Shown here: one piece after another, positions 1 through 8,807 of the stretch
How the letters are laid out: the number at the start of each line of letters is the position of its first letter
Position numbering within the stretch: the first letter of the stretch is position 1
Origin: CAVQCJ01 sp963771835
Lineage (GTDB): Bacteria; Actinomycetota; Actinomycetes; Prado026
DNA: 64,000 bases
Direction: 5' to 3'
Assembly (NCBI GenBank): GCA_963771835.1
Contig: CAVYVA010000001.1
Span: 1-64,000 of the forward strand
The notes under the pieces: model-generated
Seen by the model: the letters and a program-made list of their open reading frames with translations, nothing else
Told to the model about the DNA's origin: nothing
Database searches by the model: none
Position numbers and translations under genes: made by a program

Positions 1-2853
1 GAGGCGTACCACCATGCCGGTGGCGTGCGCGGGGCGCTGGAGTCGATGGCCGAGGAGTCGTTCGCCGCCCTCGGGGCGCCCGCGCAGGCAGCGGCCCGGC
101 GGCTGCTGCTCGGGATGGCGACCCGTTCCGCCGGGCTGTGGACCCGTCGGCCGGTGCAGCTCGTGGACACCGTGCCCGAGGGCGACGAAGCGGCGCGGGA
201 CGCGCTGGCGCAGCTGGCCTTGGCTCGGCTGGTGACGGTCGGCGCCGGGACGGTCGAGCTCGCCCACGAGGCCCTGCTCGGCGGCTGGCCACGGCTGCGG
301 ATGGCTCGACGAACGGGCGGTTGTCGCGGACCAGCTCGAGCACCTCGCCGGGTCGACCTAGGCATGGGAGCAGGCCGGGCGCCCGGACGCCGACCTGATC
401 CGCGGGCCGCGCCTGCAGGCCGCCCTGGACTGGGTCGAGCACCACCCCGACGACCGTCGGGACCCGACGCGAGTACGCGAGGCGTCCCGCGCGGCGGTCG
501 GCGCCAGCTGGCCAGCGAACGCCGTCGCCGGCGGCGGCTCACGGCCGCGACCGCGGGTGTCGCCGTCGCGGCCCTCGTCGCGACCGTCGTCGGCGTAGTC
601 GCCGTACACGAACGCGACAATGCCGACCGGGCCGCGCTGTCGGCGGACGCTCGGCGCCTCGCCGCACAGTCGTACACCGTGCCCGACCGCACCACCTCGC
701 TGCTGCTCGCGGCCGCTTCGTACCGGCTGCAGGACTCACCGGACACCCGTGGGGCACTGCTGTCGGCGGTCCAGGCGGACGGCGGCGCGGTGTTCCGCAT
801 CCAGACCGAAAACCGCCTGCTCTGGGCGGAGCGCCGGCGGACGGCTCTCGCGTGCTCGCCTACGACAACAGCCGCAACGTCCTCGTGTTCGACCCGGCGA
901 GCCGTAAGTTGGTCACCGCGTACCGGCTGGCGGGAGACAGGGTCGGCGACCTGAGCCCCGACGGCTCGACGCTCGCGAGTGCGGGCAGCAGGACGGACAG
1001 GGAGTGCTCGTCGCGGACGCCCGTACCGGAGCGGTTGTGCGCACGCTGGACATCGTCGCAACCGAGGCGAGCACCCCCACGTGCGCGCGCTTCACCGGCA
1101 ACGGCCGTTACCTGGTCGTCACCGCCTCGTCAACCGGTAGGGGGCTGGGGGACAGGCTCGAGGTGTACGACACCGCGAACTGGGCCGCCGCGCCCCGCAT
1201 CCTCCGCTCGGGCGTGCCCATCTCGTCGTTCGGCACCGGCGACGACCGCATGGTGATCCAGCGCAGCGACGAGTCGCTGCAGGTCGTCAAGGCGTCGGAC
1301 CTGCACGTGGTGGCTCGCGGCCGGCCGGCCGGAGCGGCCACGTGCACGAACGAGACCGTCCACTGCGTCGTCGCGATCGACCCCGCAGGGACCGGGTCGC
1401 GTACGTGGACCCGACCAACCCGCAGACCCCCGAGCAGACGGCGGTGACGGCGCTGTCGGGACCGGCGCGCTCCGGCCAGGGGCTCGGGACCTCGATCACG
1501 CACCTGGCCTTCTCACCGGACGGGACCCGGCTGGCCGCGGCCGCCAGCGACGGCTCGGTGCTCGTGCTCACCGCGCCGGCTGGCGCCACGGTGGTGTCCC
1601 AGACCGGGAACGGCGCCATCCAGGGTCTGGCCTGGGCCGGCAGCGGCAGCTCGGCTTCGCTGTACACCGACGGTCTGGACTCCCAGATCGTCTCCTGGGA
1701 CCTGCGCTCGGTGCCGCGCACGGTGCAGGCCGGCGCGGCCGTGCCGCCGGACGACCAGGACCAGGCGCTGTTCGGGCATTACCTCGTCGGGACCCGACCG
1801 GCGTCGGGCGGGGGTCAGGGAGCCGAGCAGGTCTACCGCACGGATCTTCGAACCGCAACGACGACCGCCTGGCCCCTCACCGTGCCCGCCGGCCTGACCA
1901 TCGAGTGGGTCACCGCGACGCCCGACGGCGCACGCGCCGTTCTCAGCCTGGGCAGCACGGGCACCTTCGCCCGGTTCGTGGTGATGGACCTGGCCACCGG
2001 GGCGGTACTGCTCGACCACCCGGCAAACGTCCCGGAACACGACCCTGCGGTGGCGTTCGTGGCCGCCCCCTCCGCCGACGGGCGCACGCTCTTCGCAGGG
2101 GTCGACCAGTACGAGCTGCAGCAGATCGACGTCGCCTCGGGACGGGTGCAGCGCACCCTGACACTGACGTTCGCCGGACCCCAGGCGCACCTGCAGTGGG
2201 CGATCCCTTTGGAGGTGGACCCCCGCGGGGGTCTGCTGGTGATGGGCTACCAGCCCCGAGGCGAGGCAGCCTCCGGTGGGGTGTCCGGGACGGCTCCGCA
2301 CCGGTCGCAGTCACTCGTCCTGGTCGACACGGCCTCGGGTAGGACGGACGCGCAGGCCGAGCTGGGTTCGTTGCCGGCGACGGTGCTGGCGTGGTCGCCG
2401 GACGACGCCCGGCTCGCGGTCGGCACCGGCGGCGGCACCATCGCCGAGTTCGACGCGGCCACACTGGCGCCGCTCACGGACCGGGTGCTCGCGCACACCG
2501 GCGTGACCCTCGCGCTGTCGTACGCATCCGACGGGAGCATGCTCGTCTCGTCCGGGAGCGACGGCACCGTGGCGATGTGGGACGCCGCCACGCTGCGGCG
2601 GCTGGGCGCGGCTACGACACTCGGTCGGGTTGGCCCGGCCTGGTCCTGGGTGACGCCGACGGGCGACATCGCCGGGACGATGCCCCGTGACGTCACCGAC
2701 GCCGTCGCGGACACCTGGTTCACGATGCCCGGCACGCCTCGGCAGTGGCTGGCTGATGCGTGCACGTTCGCCGGCCGCGACCTGACGACGACGGAGTGGG
2801 CGCGCTACGTTGGCGACCAGCCGTTCCAGCCGACCTGCCCCGCGCGGGGATAG
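1..2853 (+). pseudogene. nSTAND1/WD40 repeat protein, 5' truncated by window edge, multiply frameshifted
   Basis: The reading frame is open at base 1 and begins in what looks like the end of a novel-STAND NTPase domain (GGVRGALESMAEESFAAL). A transmembrane stretch follows near 545-605 and then WD40-type blades (FSPDGTRLAAAASDGSV, SYASDGSMLVSSGSDGTVAMW), ending at TAG 2851-2853. The protein must be read in successive frames: frame 1 to about 300, frame 2 to about 490 (with an in-frame TAG at 358-360), frame 1 to about 835, frame 3 to about 1000, frame 2 to about 1395, then frame 1 to the end. Such proteins are large signalling scaffolds in actinomycetes. Five shifts plus a stop argue for true decay rather than one sequencing slip. 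Confidence 0.8.
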
Positions 2854-3043
2854 GCACCGGGCAAACGTCGCGAACGCGAGCGCCGTGGTGCGACATATGT
2901 GAGTTTTGCTTGTGGTTGAGCGGGCGGCCGGCTCTCGGGCCGGCTGTCGTCGTGTGGGAGCTGCTCTTCCCCGTGGCTTCGGCGAATCGTGGGAGAGGCG
3001 CTCCCTGGGCAGTCACCCGGCGTCATGGTCAGGCCTTGGCGGG

Positions 3044-3223
3044 TCATGCCTCCGATCGGTTCTCGGGGCAGCGCTTGAACACGTAGTAGCCCTTGACCGT
3101 CCCTTTGATGGCCACGTTCTGCCCCGAGGACATGAACTTGTCGCGGCTCCGCTGACCTTCCTCCACAAACACAAACGACCCGGAGATGACGGAGTGCCAT
3201 TGGTCCCGCGGTAGTTCATCAAG
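3044..3223 (-). pseudogene. C-terminal fragment of an unrecognised protein (59 codons)
   Basis: On the minus strand a stop-to-stop frame of 59 sense codons (TAG at 3224-3226, TGA at 3044-3046) encodes a protein-like, low-alanine sequence containing SGSFVFVEEGQRSRDKF and GTVKGYYVFKRCPENRSEA. There is no ATG before residue 31 and no ribosome binding site, so this looks like the tail of a longer gene whose 5' part is lost. I do not recognise the family. It lies in the 388-bp gap between the broken WD40 gene and treT. The same gap has a small GC hairpin (GCCGGC, 6-nt loop, GCCGGC) at 2927-2944 and nothing else I can support. Confidence 0.35.
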
Positions 3224-3241
3224 CTACGGCGGGAACCGGGG

Positions 3242-4681
3242 CTACTCCCGCAGTAGCTCGTTGAATAGTTCTGTGTATTGGATCAGGTGCCGGTCGCCGA
3301 GGTACTGGTCGCGCACCCTCTTGCCGGCGGCGTCACCCAGCCGCTGTGCGAGGTTGTCATCATCGAGCACGGTGGCGATCAGATCCGTGAAGCCACCCAG
3401 GTCGGCTGGGTCGGCCAGCATCAGGCCACTCTCCCCGTCCACGATCTGGTCCTGGATGCCACCGACGGCGGAGGCGACTACCGGACGGTTCTTCCACATC
3501 GGCTCGGTCACCGTCAGCCCGAAGCCCTCGACGAGGCTCTTCTGCACGACGACAGTGGCGTGCCGCTGCAAGGCGTTGACGAGGTGGGCGTTCTCGTCCA
3601 CGTCGTCCATCGGCAACGAGACCAGATGCACGCGTTGTCTCGCCTGAATCGGCAGCGTCTTCCACAGGTCGACGCACTCGAAGAGCACTTCGGCGCCCTC
3701 CGGGTCGTCGCTCACCCCCAACACATCGGGCCCCACCAGCATCAGGTGAGTATCGCTCGGCAGTCGGGACAGGCTGGTGGCGAAGGCGGTCAGTACCCCG
3801 GCCATGTCCTTGAGCCGGTCCCAACGGCTGATCTGTACCACGACGCGCACGTCCCCGGGCACCATGTCGCCGGCGACGACGAGGTTGCCGTGGGCGCGCA
3901 CCGTACCAGTGGAGCCGTCGCGCCGGCCGAAGGCCAAACTGCCCTGCTCCCCGGGCCTGGCCACAAGGCCGGCGTAGCGCAGGGTCGCGTCGACATCGGC
4001 TGGTGGCAGCTGGACATTCTTGGTGCTGAACGGGTCCAGCGACGGAGGGATGATCCGCGAGCGTCGCCGATCCAACCATCGGGGGCCGTAGGCTTCGCGC
4101 GAGAAGATCGTGGCGTCCGCCTGATTGACGTAGGGCTCCAAGAAGTTCCAGCCGACGTCGGTGAGCTCGGTCGGTGTGTCCCGGCCGATGTGACAGCGCC
4201 ACACAACATGAGCGCCCGCCGCACGCAGTCCCTCTGCCATCCCTGCTGCCTGCGGGTCGTGCAGGAGCACGATGTCCCCAGCCCGCACCCGTGACTTCAT
4301 GTTGTCGAGGTTGCCGGCGAGGACCGACTCGTACTCGTCTCGCTCCGCGTCACCCAGTGGGCCACCGTCACCAGGTGCCCCGTGCAGGAGGTTGTGCAGA
4401 CGCTTGGTGATCCGGAAGAACCTCGGGTTCCCCTCCAGGACCAGCCAACGCGCGTCGACACCTGCCCCGCGGCTATAGGCCAACAGCGTCGTGAGCATCT
4501 CCGCGACCCCTCCACCGGAGGCCGTCGCGTTCACGTTCCACACGACCCGACCGTCCAGGATGCGCCGTGCGAGGACCACGTTGCTCTTGAGCCGCCCAGC
4601 ACGCTCCGCGTCCAGAAGTCGTGCCAGCCGTTCCAGCGATACCGGGTCGATGCGAACCTCACGCACACCCGATGCTCCCAT
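3242..4681 (-). CDS. treT: TreT-like trehalose synthase, GT4 glycosyltransferase
   Basis: A 479-residue protein of the GT4 (GT-B fold) class. The N-terminal block WNVNATASGGGVAEML and the long extension before it are typical of trehalose glycosyltransferring synthase, which joins the glucose of a nucleotide-sugar to free glucose to give trehalose. Further matches are HDPQAAGM, WRCHIGRD and a C-terminal donor-site region with EGFGLTVTEPMWK and ASAVGGIQDQIVDG, where the family's conserved glutamates sit. Trehalose is a cytosolic compatible solute in actinobacteria. The ATG at 4681 gives the family-like length. The gene stands alone between intergenic stretches. Substrate choice is inferred from family resemblance only. 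Confidence 0.8.
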   Translation of the reverse strand: MGASGVREVRIDPVSLERLARLLDAERAGRLKSNVVLARRILDGRVVWNVNATASGGGVAEMLTTLLAYSRGAGVDARWLVLEGNPRFFRITKRLHNLLHGAPGDGGPLGDAERDEYESVLAGNLDNMKSRVRAGDIVLLHDPQAAGMAEGLRAAGAHVVWRCHIGRDTPTELTDVGWNFLEPYVNQADATIFSREAYGPRWLDRRRSRIIPPSLDPFSTKNVQLPPADVDATLRYAGLVARPGEQGSLAFGRRDGSTGTVRAHGNLVVAGDMVPGDVRVVVQISRWDRLKDMAGVLTAFATSLSRLPSDTHLMLVGPDVLGVSDDPEGAEVLFECVDLWKTLPIQARQRVHLVSLPMDDVDENAHLVNALQRHATVVVQKSLVEGFGLTVTEPMWKNRPVVASAVGGIQDQIVDGESGLMLADPADLGGFTDLIATVLDDDNLAQRLGDAAGKRVRDQYLGDRHLIQYTELFNELLRE

Positions 4682-4999
4682 CTGAAGGCCCGCCTTGCAG
4701 GAAGGCAGTCGACCGCTTCAGCCTGAGGAAGGGCTGTCTCGAGCCACCCCCCCGGCGTCGAGGTCCTCCACGACGACCGCTGGCTGCCAGGGCAGCTCAC
4801 CTGGGCGTCGAAGACGACGGAAGGCTGGCGGGATGGTCTACTGCTTCCGCCACCAGACGGTGCTACGGGCCGCGGATGGAATGAGAGATCCGCCGGCGAC
4901 ATACCGACCGCTGCATAACGGCACTTCGGTGCGCCAGCCTCCCGACAGGGAAACCCTGGCTGGACCGTTCGCCAACCGTGCCTGGACCGATCCGGTGAC
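4682..4999. other. 318-bp gene-free stretch
   Basis: This lies between the start of treT and the end of the membrane protein at 5000-5749, and both are on the minus strand. I find no convincing gene, RNA or terminator. On the minus strand a short run around 4700-4790 has protein-like composition (PWQPAVVVEDLDAGGW) but no start and no family match, so it may be a remnant. The treT promoter should lie in the part nearest 4682. Confidence 0.4.
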
Positions 5000-5749
5000 T
5001 CACTGCGTCGACCAATCCGGTCCCAGCGCTCTGTCCAGAAGACCGCTCAGGGTGTTACCTGGCCGGTCGCCCCAGCCTCCAAGCGACTCAACGGCCACGA
5101 CGACGTTGCCCTCGCGGGCCGCGTACACCTGGTAGTGGCCCGGATCTTCCCCTTCGAACATGTCATCGATCGGGCCGGTGGGCGCCACGAACACGGAGTC
5201 AGGGATCGGGTAGAGGAACGCAGGATTGCTCTGCTGGCGGTGACAACGCGCGAACTTGGTGCGCATGTTTGCGAACGCGGTGGTGGCGCTGCCGCCGTCG
5301 TCATAGCGCAGCACGAACTCGTTGTTGAACCCCCCTCCGGGCTGCACGTAGGTCGCGGCCGCGATCTCGGTTGCCCCCAACTGGTGCACGTCGCCGATGC
5401 ACTCCATGAGCGCCGGCTCGGTGTTCGTACGATTCACGGTAGGTCCCCCAGCACCCCAGAAGCCGGCCCAGCCGACACCAGACAGGAACGGGTCCGGGGC
5501 AAGGGTGTACACCCCCGGCGTTGGTTTCGGACTGGGTGTGGTTATCGGCTCAGGCTCGGACAGGGTGTGCCCGCCCAAGCCGACTCCGAAAAGAACGGCC
5601 ACCACGACGGCGCCCACCAGCGCTCCGCCTACCACGCGCCGCACCCGGCGAGCGCGTTCGGCTTCTCGCCGCACCTCGCGGGCGGGGCGCACGGCTCCGG
5701 GGATCCGCTCGGCGCTCGCGTGCAGGCGCTCGGTCAATAGATCGCTCAT
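5000..5749 (-). CDS. Single-pass membrane protein, probable anti-sigma or sensor partner of the adjacent sigma factor
   Basis: 249 residues: a basic cytoplasmic segment of about 40 residues (RERIP.., REVRREAERARRVRR), one transmembrane helix (VGGALVGAVVVAVLFGVGLGG, about 41-61), a Thr/Pro-rich spacer and a roughly 170-residue extracytoplasmic domain with two cysteines (LMECIGD, FARCHRQ). The start codon overlaps the stop of the sigma gene by 4 bp (ATGA at 5746-5749), so the two are co-translated. This pairing is common for SigE-family ECF sigma factors in actinobacteria, where the membrane protein is thought to control the sigma factor. No zinc-binding anti-sigma HxxxCxxC motif is seen, so the anti-sigma role is inferred from position only. 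Confidence 0.65.
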   Translation of the reverse strand: MSDLLTERLHASAERIPGAVRPAREVRREAERARRVRRVVGGALVGAVVVAVLFGVGLGGHTLSEPEPITTPSPKPTPGVYTLAPDPFLSGVGWAGFWGAGGPTVNRTNTEPALMECIGDVHQLGATEIAAATYVQPGGGFNNEFVLRYDDGGSATTAFANMRTKFARCHRQQSNPAFLYPIPDSVFVAPTGPIDDMFEGEDPGHYQVYAAREGNVVVAVESLGGWGDRPGNTLSGLLDRALGPDWSTQ

Positions 5750-6297
5750 TGCTCACCTTCTCGAACGATCGTCGGGCCAGGCTGCAACGGCTCGGACGCG
5801 AGCTGGTCGTCTGCCAGAAGCACGGCAAGCGCTGCGCGTCCGCGGACCAGCCGTTGCTTCACTGCGGACACGCTCGCTCCCGTCTCCTTCGCGACCTGCT
5901 CTACCGGCAGGTCGGCTAGGTGGTGCAGGACGATCGCCACGCGCTGCGCCTCGGGCAGCTGGCCCAGGGCGATCAGCAGCGCAACGCGCTCGGGGTCCAG
6001 CCCGGGTGAGTCCGGAGTTGCACCGCGTCTAAGCCAGGCAGCGGACGCATTGCGCAACCGGCGCCACCGACTCACTGCTAGCCGCCGGGCAACAGTGCGC
6101 ACCCACGCCTCAGGCGACCCGCAGTCCTGGACCGTCGACCACCGCAGCCAGGCCCGCTCGAACGCCTCCTGTGTGACGTCCTCCGCCTCTGCCAGATCAC
6201 CGGTCAGCAGAACCATTTGACGCAGGACCCGCGTCGCGGTACCGGCATAGAACAAGTCGAACTCCGCGGCGGCGCCACCCCCCGGCCCTCCAACCAT
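5746..6297 (-). CDS. ECF-type RNA polymerase sigma factor, SigE family
   Basis: 183 residues with a sigma-70 region 2 (FDLFYAGTATRVLRQMVLLTGD, then AEDVTQEAFERAW) and a region 4 helix-turn-helix (LPEAQRVAIVLHHLADLPVEQVAKETGASVSAVKQRLVRGR). The size and the absence of regions 1 and 3 fit an ECF group IV factor that directs RNA polymerase to a small stress or envelope regulon. Its 3' end overlaps the membrane-protein gene by 4 bp. Its 5' end overlaps the tail of the upstream recombinase frame by 94 bp, which is unusual and suggests that the recombinase tail is not original. ATG at 6297 is the only early start. Confidence 0.85.
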   Translation of the reverse strand: MVGGPGGGAAAEFDLFYAGTATRVLRQMVLLTGDLAEAEDVTQEAFERAWLRWSTVQDCGSPEAWVRTVARRLAVSRWRRLRNASAAWLRRGATPDSPGLDPERVALLIALGQLPEAQRVAIVLHHLADLPVEQVAKETGASVSAVKQRLVRGRAALAVLLADDQLASEPLQPGPTIVREGEQ

Positions 6298-7376
6298 GCG
6301 GGCCTCCTGTCCGACAGTCCTGGCAGGGACGATCCCAGCCCAATGACGCCTGGGATAGCCGCGTGGTTACATGACGAGATCTGCGCCCTTCCCGAAACAA
6401 CCCCCGCCGCGTTGTCTCCGCCGTCGCGGGGGGACGGCGCACCGAATGCCGGTTCTTGTGCTGTCAGGCGGCTGCCGGCGATGAAGGCGGCGACGATGTA
6501 GTTGGCGTGGCGGTCCAGGTTGCCGCGGGCTCGGTCGTAGCGGGTGGTGGTGCGGGGGTCGGCGTGCCGGGCGGCGATCTGGACGTCGCGGAGCGGGACG
6601 CCGGCGTCTAGGGCGGCGGTGATGTAGGAGTGGCGCAGGGAGTGGCAGCCGACCCGGTGGTCGATCCCGGCCTTCTTGGCCAGGCGGTGCACGATCCGGG
6701 AGGCGGCGTAGCGGTCCATCCGCCGACCGGTCCGGGTCAGCAGCAGCGGTCCGGTGCCGCGCTGGTCGGCGGCCAGGTCCAGGGTGCGGGCCACCGGGGG
6801 TGGCAGCGGGATGAGGGCGGGTTTGCCGCCCTTGCCGATGATGTGCAGGGTGCGGTGGCCGCGTTCGGCGCCGAAGTCCTCCAGGTCGACCGAGCAGGCG
6901 TCGGAGACCCGCAGGCCCAGGAGACCGAGCAGGGTGATCAGGGCGGCGTCCATCGGGCCGGACCCGCGGGCGACCGCGACCAGGGTGCCGAGCTGCATCC
7001 GGTCCAGGCCCAGGGCCTGGGAGTCCGGCGAGACCCGGGGTCGGCGCACGTACTGGGCCGGTGACTTGTCCAGCCGCCCGTCGATGACCATGAACCGGTA
7101 GAAGCCGATCACGGTGGACAGCCGGCGGGCCACGGTGGCCGGCGCGAGGTGGCGGTCTTCTTCGAGCCAGCGGGTGTAGATCTCGATGTGCGGGCGGGTC
7201 GCAGCGAATACGTCCAGCTGGCGGCTGGCGCACCAGGCCAGGTAGCCGCGCAGGTCGGCGGCGTAGGCGTCGCGGGTGCGGCCGGCGTAGCGGGCCAAGA
7301 ACCCGGCCGCGGCCAAGTGGGCCCCGGAGAACCGGTCGAACGGCTCGGGACGGACGAGGGTGGACTGATCGGACAT
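6204..7376 (-). CDS. Tyrosine recombinase/integrase with an atypical C-terminal extension
   Basis: An N-terminal SAM-like DNA-binding domain (about residues 15-105) precedes a phage-integrase catalytic domain. The catalytic set is visible: Arg in GLLGLRVSDAC, Lys in IGKGGKPALI, His/Arg in CHSLRHSYI, His in ARHADPRTT and the nucleophile Tyr in TTRYDRAR. The core normally ends soon after the tyrosine, here near NYIVAAF. The frame then runs about 85 residues further into low-complexity sequence, through repeat copy A (6445-6467) and into the sigma gene. I chose ATG 7376 because homology starts there; the frame stays open upstream without similarity. It probably acts on the flanking repeats, but that is inference. 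Confidence 0.85.
   Translation of the reverse strand: MSDQSTLVRPEPFDRFSGAHLAAAGFLARYAGRTRDAYAADLRGYLAWCASRQLDVFAATRPHIEIYTRWLEEDRHLAPATVARRLSTVIGFYRFMVIDGRLDKSPAQYVRRPRVSPDSQALGLDRMQLGTLVAVARGSGPMDAALITLLGLLGLRVSDACSVDLEDFGAERGHRTLHIIGKGGKPALIPLPPPVARTLDLAADQRGTGPLLLTRTGRRMDRYAASRIVHRLAKKAGIDHRVGCHSLRHSYITAALDAGVPLRDVQIAARHADPRTTTRYDRARGNLDRHANYIVAAFIAGSRLTAQEPAFGAPSPRDGGDNAAGVVSGRAQISSCNHAAIPGVIGLGSSLPGLSDRRPAWLEGRGVAPPRSSTCSMPVPRRGSCVKWFC
6445..6467 (-). repeat. ~23-bp repeat, copy A (inverted relative to B, C and D)
   Basis: The minus strand reads CTGACAGCACAAGAACCGGC followed by ATT. It shares ACAGC-CAAGAACCGGCATT with copies at 7421-7445, 7513-7536 and 14331-14356. This copy lies inside the 3' part of the recombinase frame, just past the catalytic tyrosine. 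Together with copies B and C upstream of the gene it forms an imperfect inverted pair around the recombinase. It is a candidate recombination site or element end. Confidence 0.6.
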
Positions 7377-7420
7377 GGCGGACCTCCCCGGACGATGACC
7401 AGGGCCCCACGATCCGGGGT

Positions 7421-7445
7421 TGTCGACAGCCCAAGAACCGGCAGT
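7421..7445 (+). repeat. ~23-bp repeat, copy B
   Basis: The sequence reads TGTCGACAGCCCAAGAACCG then GCAGT. It lies 45 bp upstream of the recombinase start, in the same orientation as copies C and D and inverted to copy A. The core AAGAACCGGCA is at 7433-7443. Confidence 0.6.
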
Positions 7446-7451
7446 ATGTGC

Positions 7452-7523
7452 GGGTGTCGAGGCCGAGATAACCGTGAGGACGCGTTGCCCAGGGTCGGAC
7501 ACGGCCGCTTCGCCTCGACACCC
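7452..7523. repeat. 12-bp perfect inverted repeat between copies B and C
   Basis: GGGTGTCGAGGC at 7452-7463 is repeated as its exact reverse complement GCCTCGACACCC at 7512-7523, with 48 bp between. The right arm runs directly into copy C. The arrangement resembles recombinase or regulator binding sites upstream of an integrase gene. No function can be shown from the sequence alone. Confidence 0.55.
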
Positions 7524-7536
7524 CAGAACCGGCATT
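7513..7536 (+). repeat. ~23-bp repeat, copy C
   Basis: The sequence reads CCTCGACACCCCAGAACCGG then CATT. It is a direct repeat of copy B 91 bp further on and shares AGAACCGGCATT with copies A and D. Confidence 0.6.
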
Positions 7537-7656
7537 CTCCATCAACCGAAAGCACTGGCTTGGCCTATTGTTCGGCGATGGCTGGCAACTCGAATGGCGG
7601 ATGGCGGCGCTTGTGCGAGTGAATGCTGGTCTGCCCACTGCCTTGCCAAGCAGGTG

Positions 7657-7752
7657 ATGCGGCGGGCACGCGTAGTGCCGCTCCGACGCCACGAACTGGC
7701 GCTGCTAACCGGCTTCGCCGTGGTGGCACTTATGACCGTTGGATGGACCTGA
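7657..7752 (+). CDS. Possible 31-residue single-pass membrane peptide
   Basis: ATG 7657, preceded by AGGTG, opens a 31-codon frame with a basic start (MRRARVVPLRRHE) and one hydrophobic helix (LALLTGFAVVALMTVGW), ending at TGA 7750-7752. The topology is plausible for a small membrane protein, or for the tail of a lost membrane protein. There is no homology evidence. The frame also stays open upstream, so the start is uncertain. The stretch from 7537 to 7656 before it shows nothing else I can support. Confidence 0.25.
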   Translation: MRRARVVPLRRHELALLTGFAVVALMTVGWT

Positions 7753-7847
7753 GTAGATGATCCGTCGAAAGACGCGGCATGTGACCCTGGCGGCATCAAG
7801 ACGAGCACAGGCGCCCTTCGTCGTTCGGCGCCAAGCGCCATGGCGCC

Positions 7848-8048
7848 TCAGCGTCGCGACGGGCGCGTGCGCTTCAGCCCGATCATCAGGACGGCGATGC
7901 CGATGAGGGCGGCTGTGAAGATCGTCGACTCCGCCTCCTGCCGCAGCCCAAACCCGACGAGCAGGGCAAGCGCGAACGAGATCACCGCGCCGATTACTGC
8001 TTGGGTCGCCGTGGTGGCGGGGCCGAGGACGCTAGCGCGTATGTTCAT
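7848..8048 (-). CDS. Small two-helix membrane protein, hypothetical
   Basis: 66 residues with two hydrophobic helices (AVIGAVISFALALLVGFGL and FTAALIGIAVLMIGL) separated by a short charged loop (RQEAES), and a basic tail (KRTRPSRR). Both ends therefore probably face the same side of the membrane. The ATG at 8048 is the only start that gives the complete first helix. It lies downstream of, and on the same strand as, the two-component genes, about 105 bp away. I recognise no family and propose no function. Confidence 0.5.
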   Translation of the reverse strand: MNIRASVLGPATTATQAVIGAVISFALALLVGFGLRQEAESTIFTAALIGIAVLMIGLKRTRPSRR

Positions 8049-8153
8049 GGGCTGATTGTTCCACGCACCAAGCCCGCGTACTAGCGGCTCTTTGACCGCG
8101 CAAGCGGGGCCGATAGCCCGCCTGGGAAGGCGCTCAGGGAGATGGCGGTCAAG

Positions 8154-8807
8154 TCACGATTGCGCGTCGTGCACGAGAATCGCGATGTGCACCCGGTTCG
8201 TGACTGCGAGCTTGGTGAGAAGACGCGAGACGTGCGCTTTGACGGTGGCCTCGCTCATGAACAGAGATGCGGCAACCTCGGCGTTGGATGCGCCGGACCC
8301 CACCGCAGTCGCGACCTCCCGCTCCCGGTCTGTGAGCGACGTCAGGCGCTGGGCAGCGAAGCGACGGCGATCTGTCATTTCGTCGTTGCCGAGGTGAGAG
8401 AGAAGTGTGCGGGTGACCGACGGTGAGAGCATCGCTTCTCCTGCAGCCACGAGGCGCACTGCGTTGACGATCTCCGTGGGCGCGGTGTCCTTCAACAGGA
8501 ACCCGTCGGCGCCGGCCCGAAGCGCGCTCATGACATGCTCGTCGGCCTGGAATGTGGTCAGGACGATCACGTGCGGCGGAGTCGCAAGACGGCGTAGGGC
8601 CGACGTGGCGGCAATGCCGTCCATCCCGGGCATCCGGATGTCCATCAGGACGACATCGGGTCGATGCGCCTGCGCGGCCGCGACGGCGTCGGCGCCGTCG
8701 GCAGCCTCGCCCACCACCTCCAGCTCCTCTGACGACGACAGGATCATCCGGAGACCGGCACGCACCAACGCGTCGTCGTCGACCAGAAGCACCCGGACCT
8801 TCACCAC
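8154..8807 (-). CDS. LuxR/NarL-type response regulator
   Basis: 217 residues. The receiver domain (about 4-120) shows the acidic pocket VDDD, the phospho-acceptor Asp56 in VLMDIRMPGMDG, the conserved Thr in VLTTF and Lys in FLLKDTAP. A LuxR-type helix-turn-helix follows (about 150-212; LTDREREVATAVGSGASNAEVA, SEATVKAHVSRLLTKL). The start overlaps the end of the histidine kinase gene by 7 bp, so the two form a classic operon. The divergent ABC transporter at 10193 is the likely target, since such pairs often control an adjacent exporter. That target is inferred from context. Confidence 0.9.
   Translation of the reverse strand: MVKVRVLLVDDDALVRAGLRMILSSSEELEVVGEAADGADAVAAAQAHRPDVVLMDIRMPGMDGIAATSALRRLATPPHVIVLTTFQADEHVMSALRAGADGFLLKDTAPTEIVNAVRLVAAGEAMLSPSVTRTLLSHLGNDEMTDRRRFAAQRLTSLTDREREVATAVGSGASNAEVAASLFMSEATVKAHVSRLLTKLAVTNRVHIAILVHDAQS

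Noticed and set aside
7420..7752. A 110-codon plus-strand gene covering repeat copies B and C
   Set aside because: Only the last 31 codons look like a membrane helix. The upstream part is repeat DNA with no protein character.
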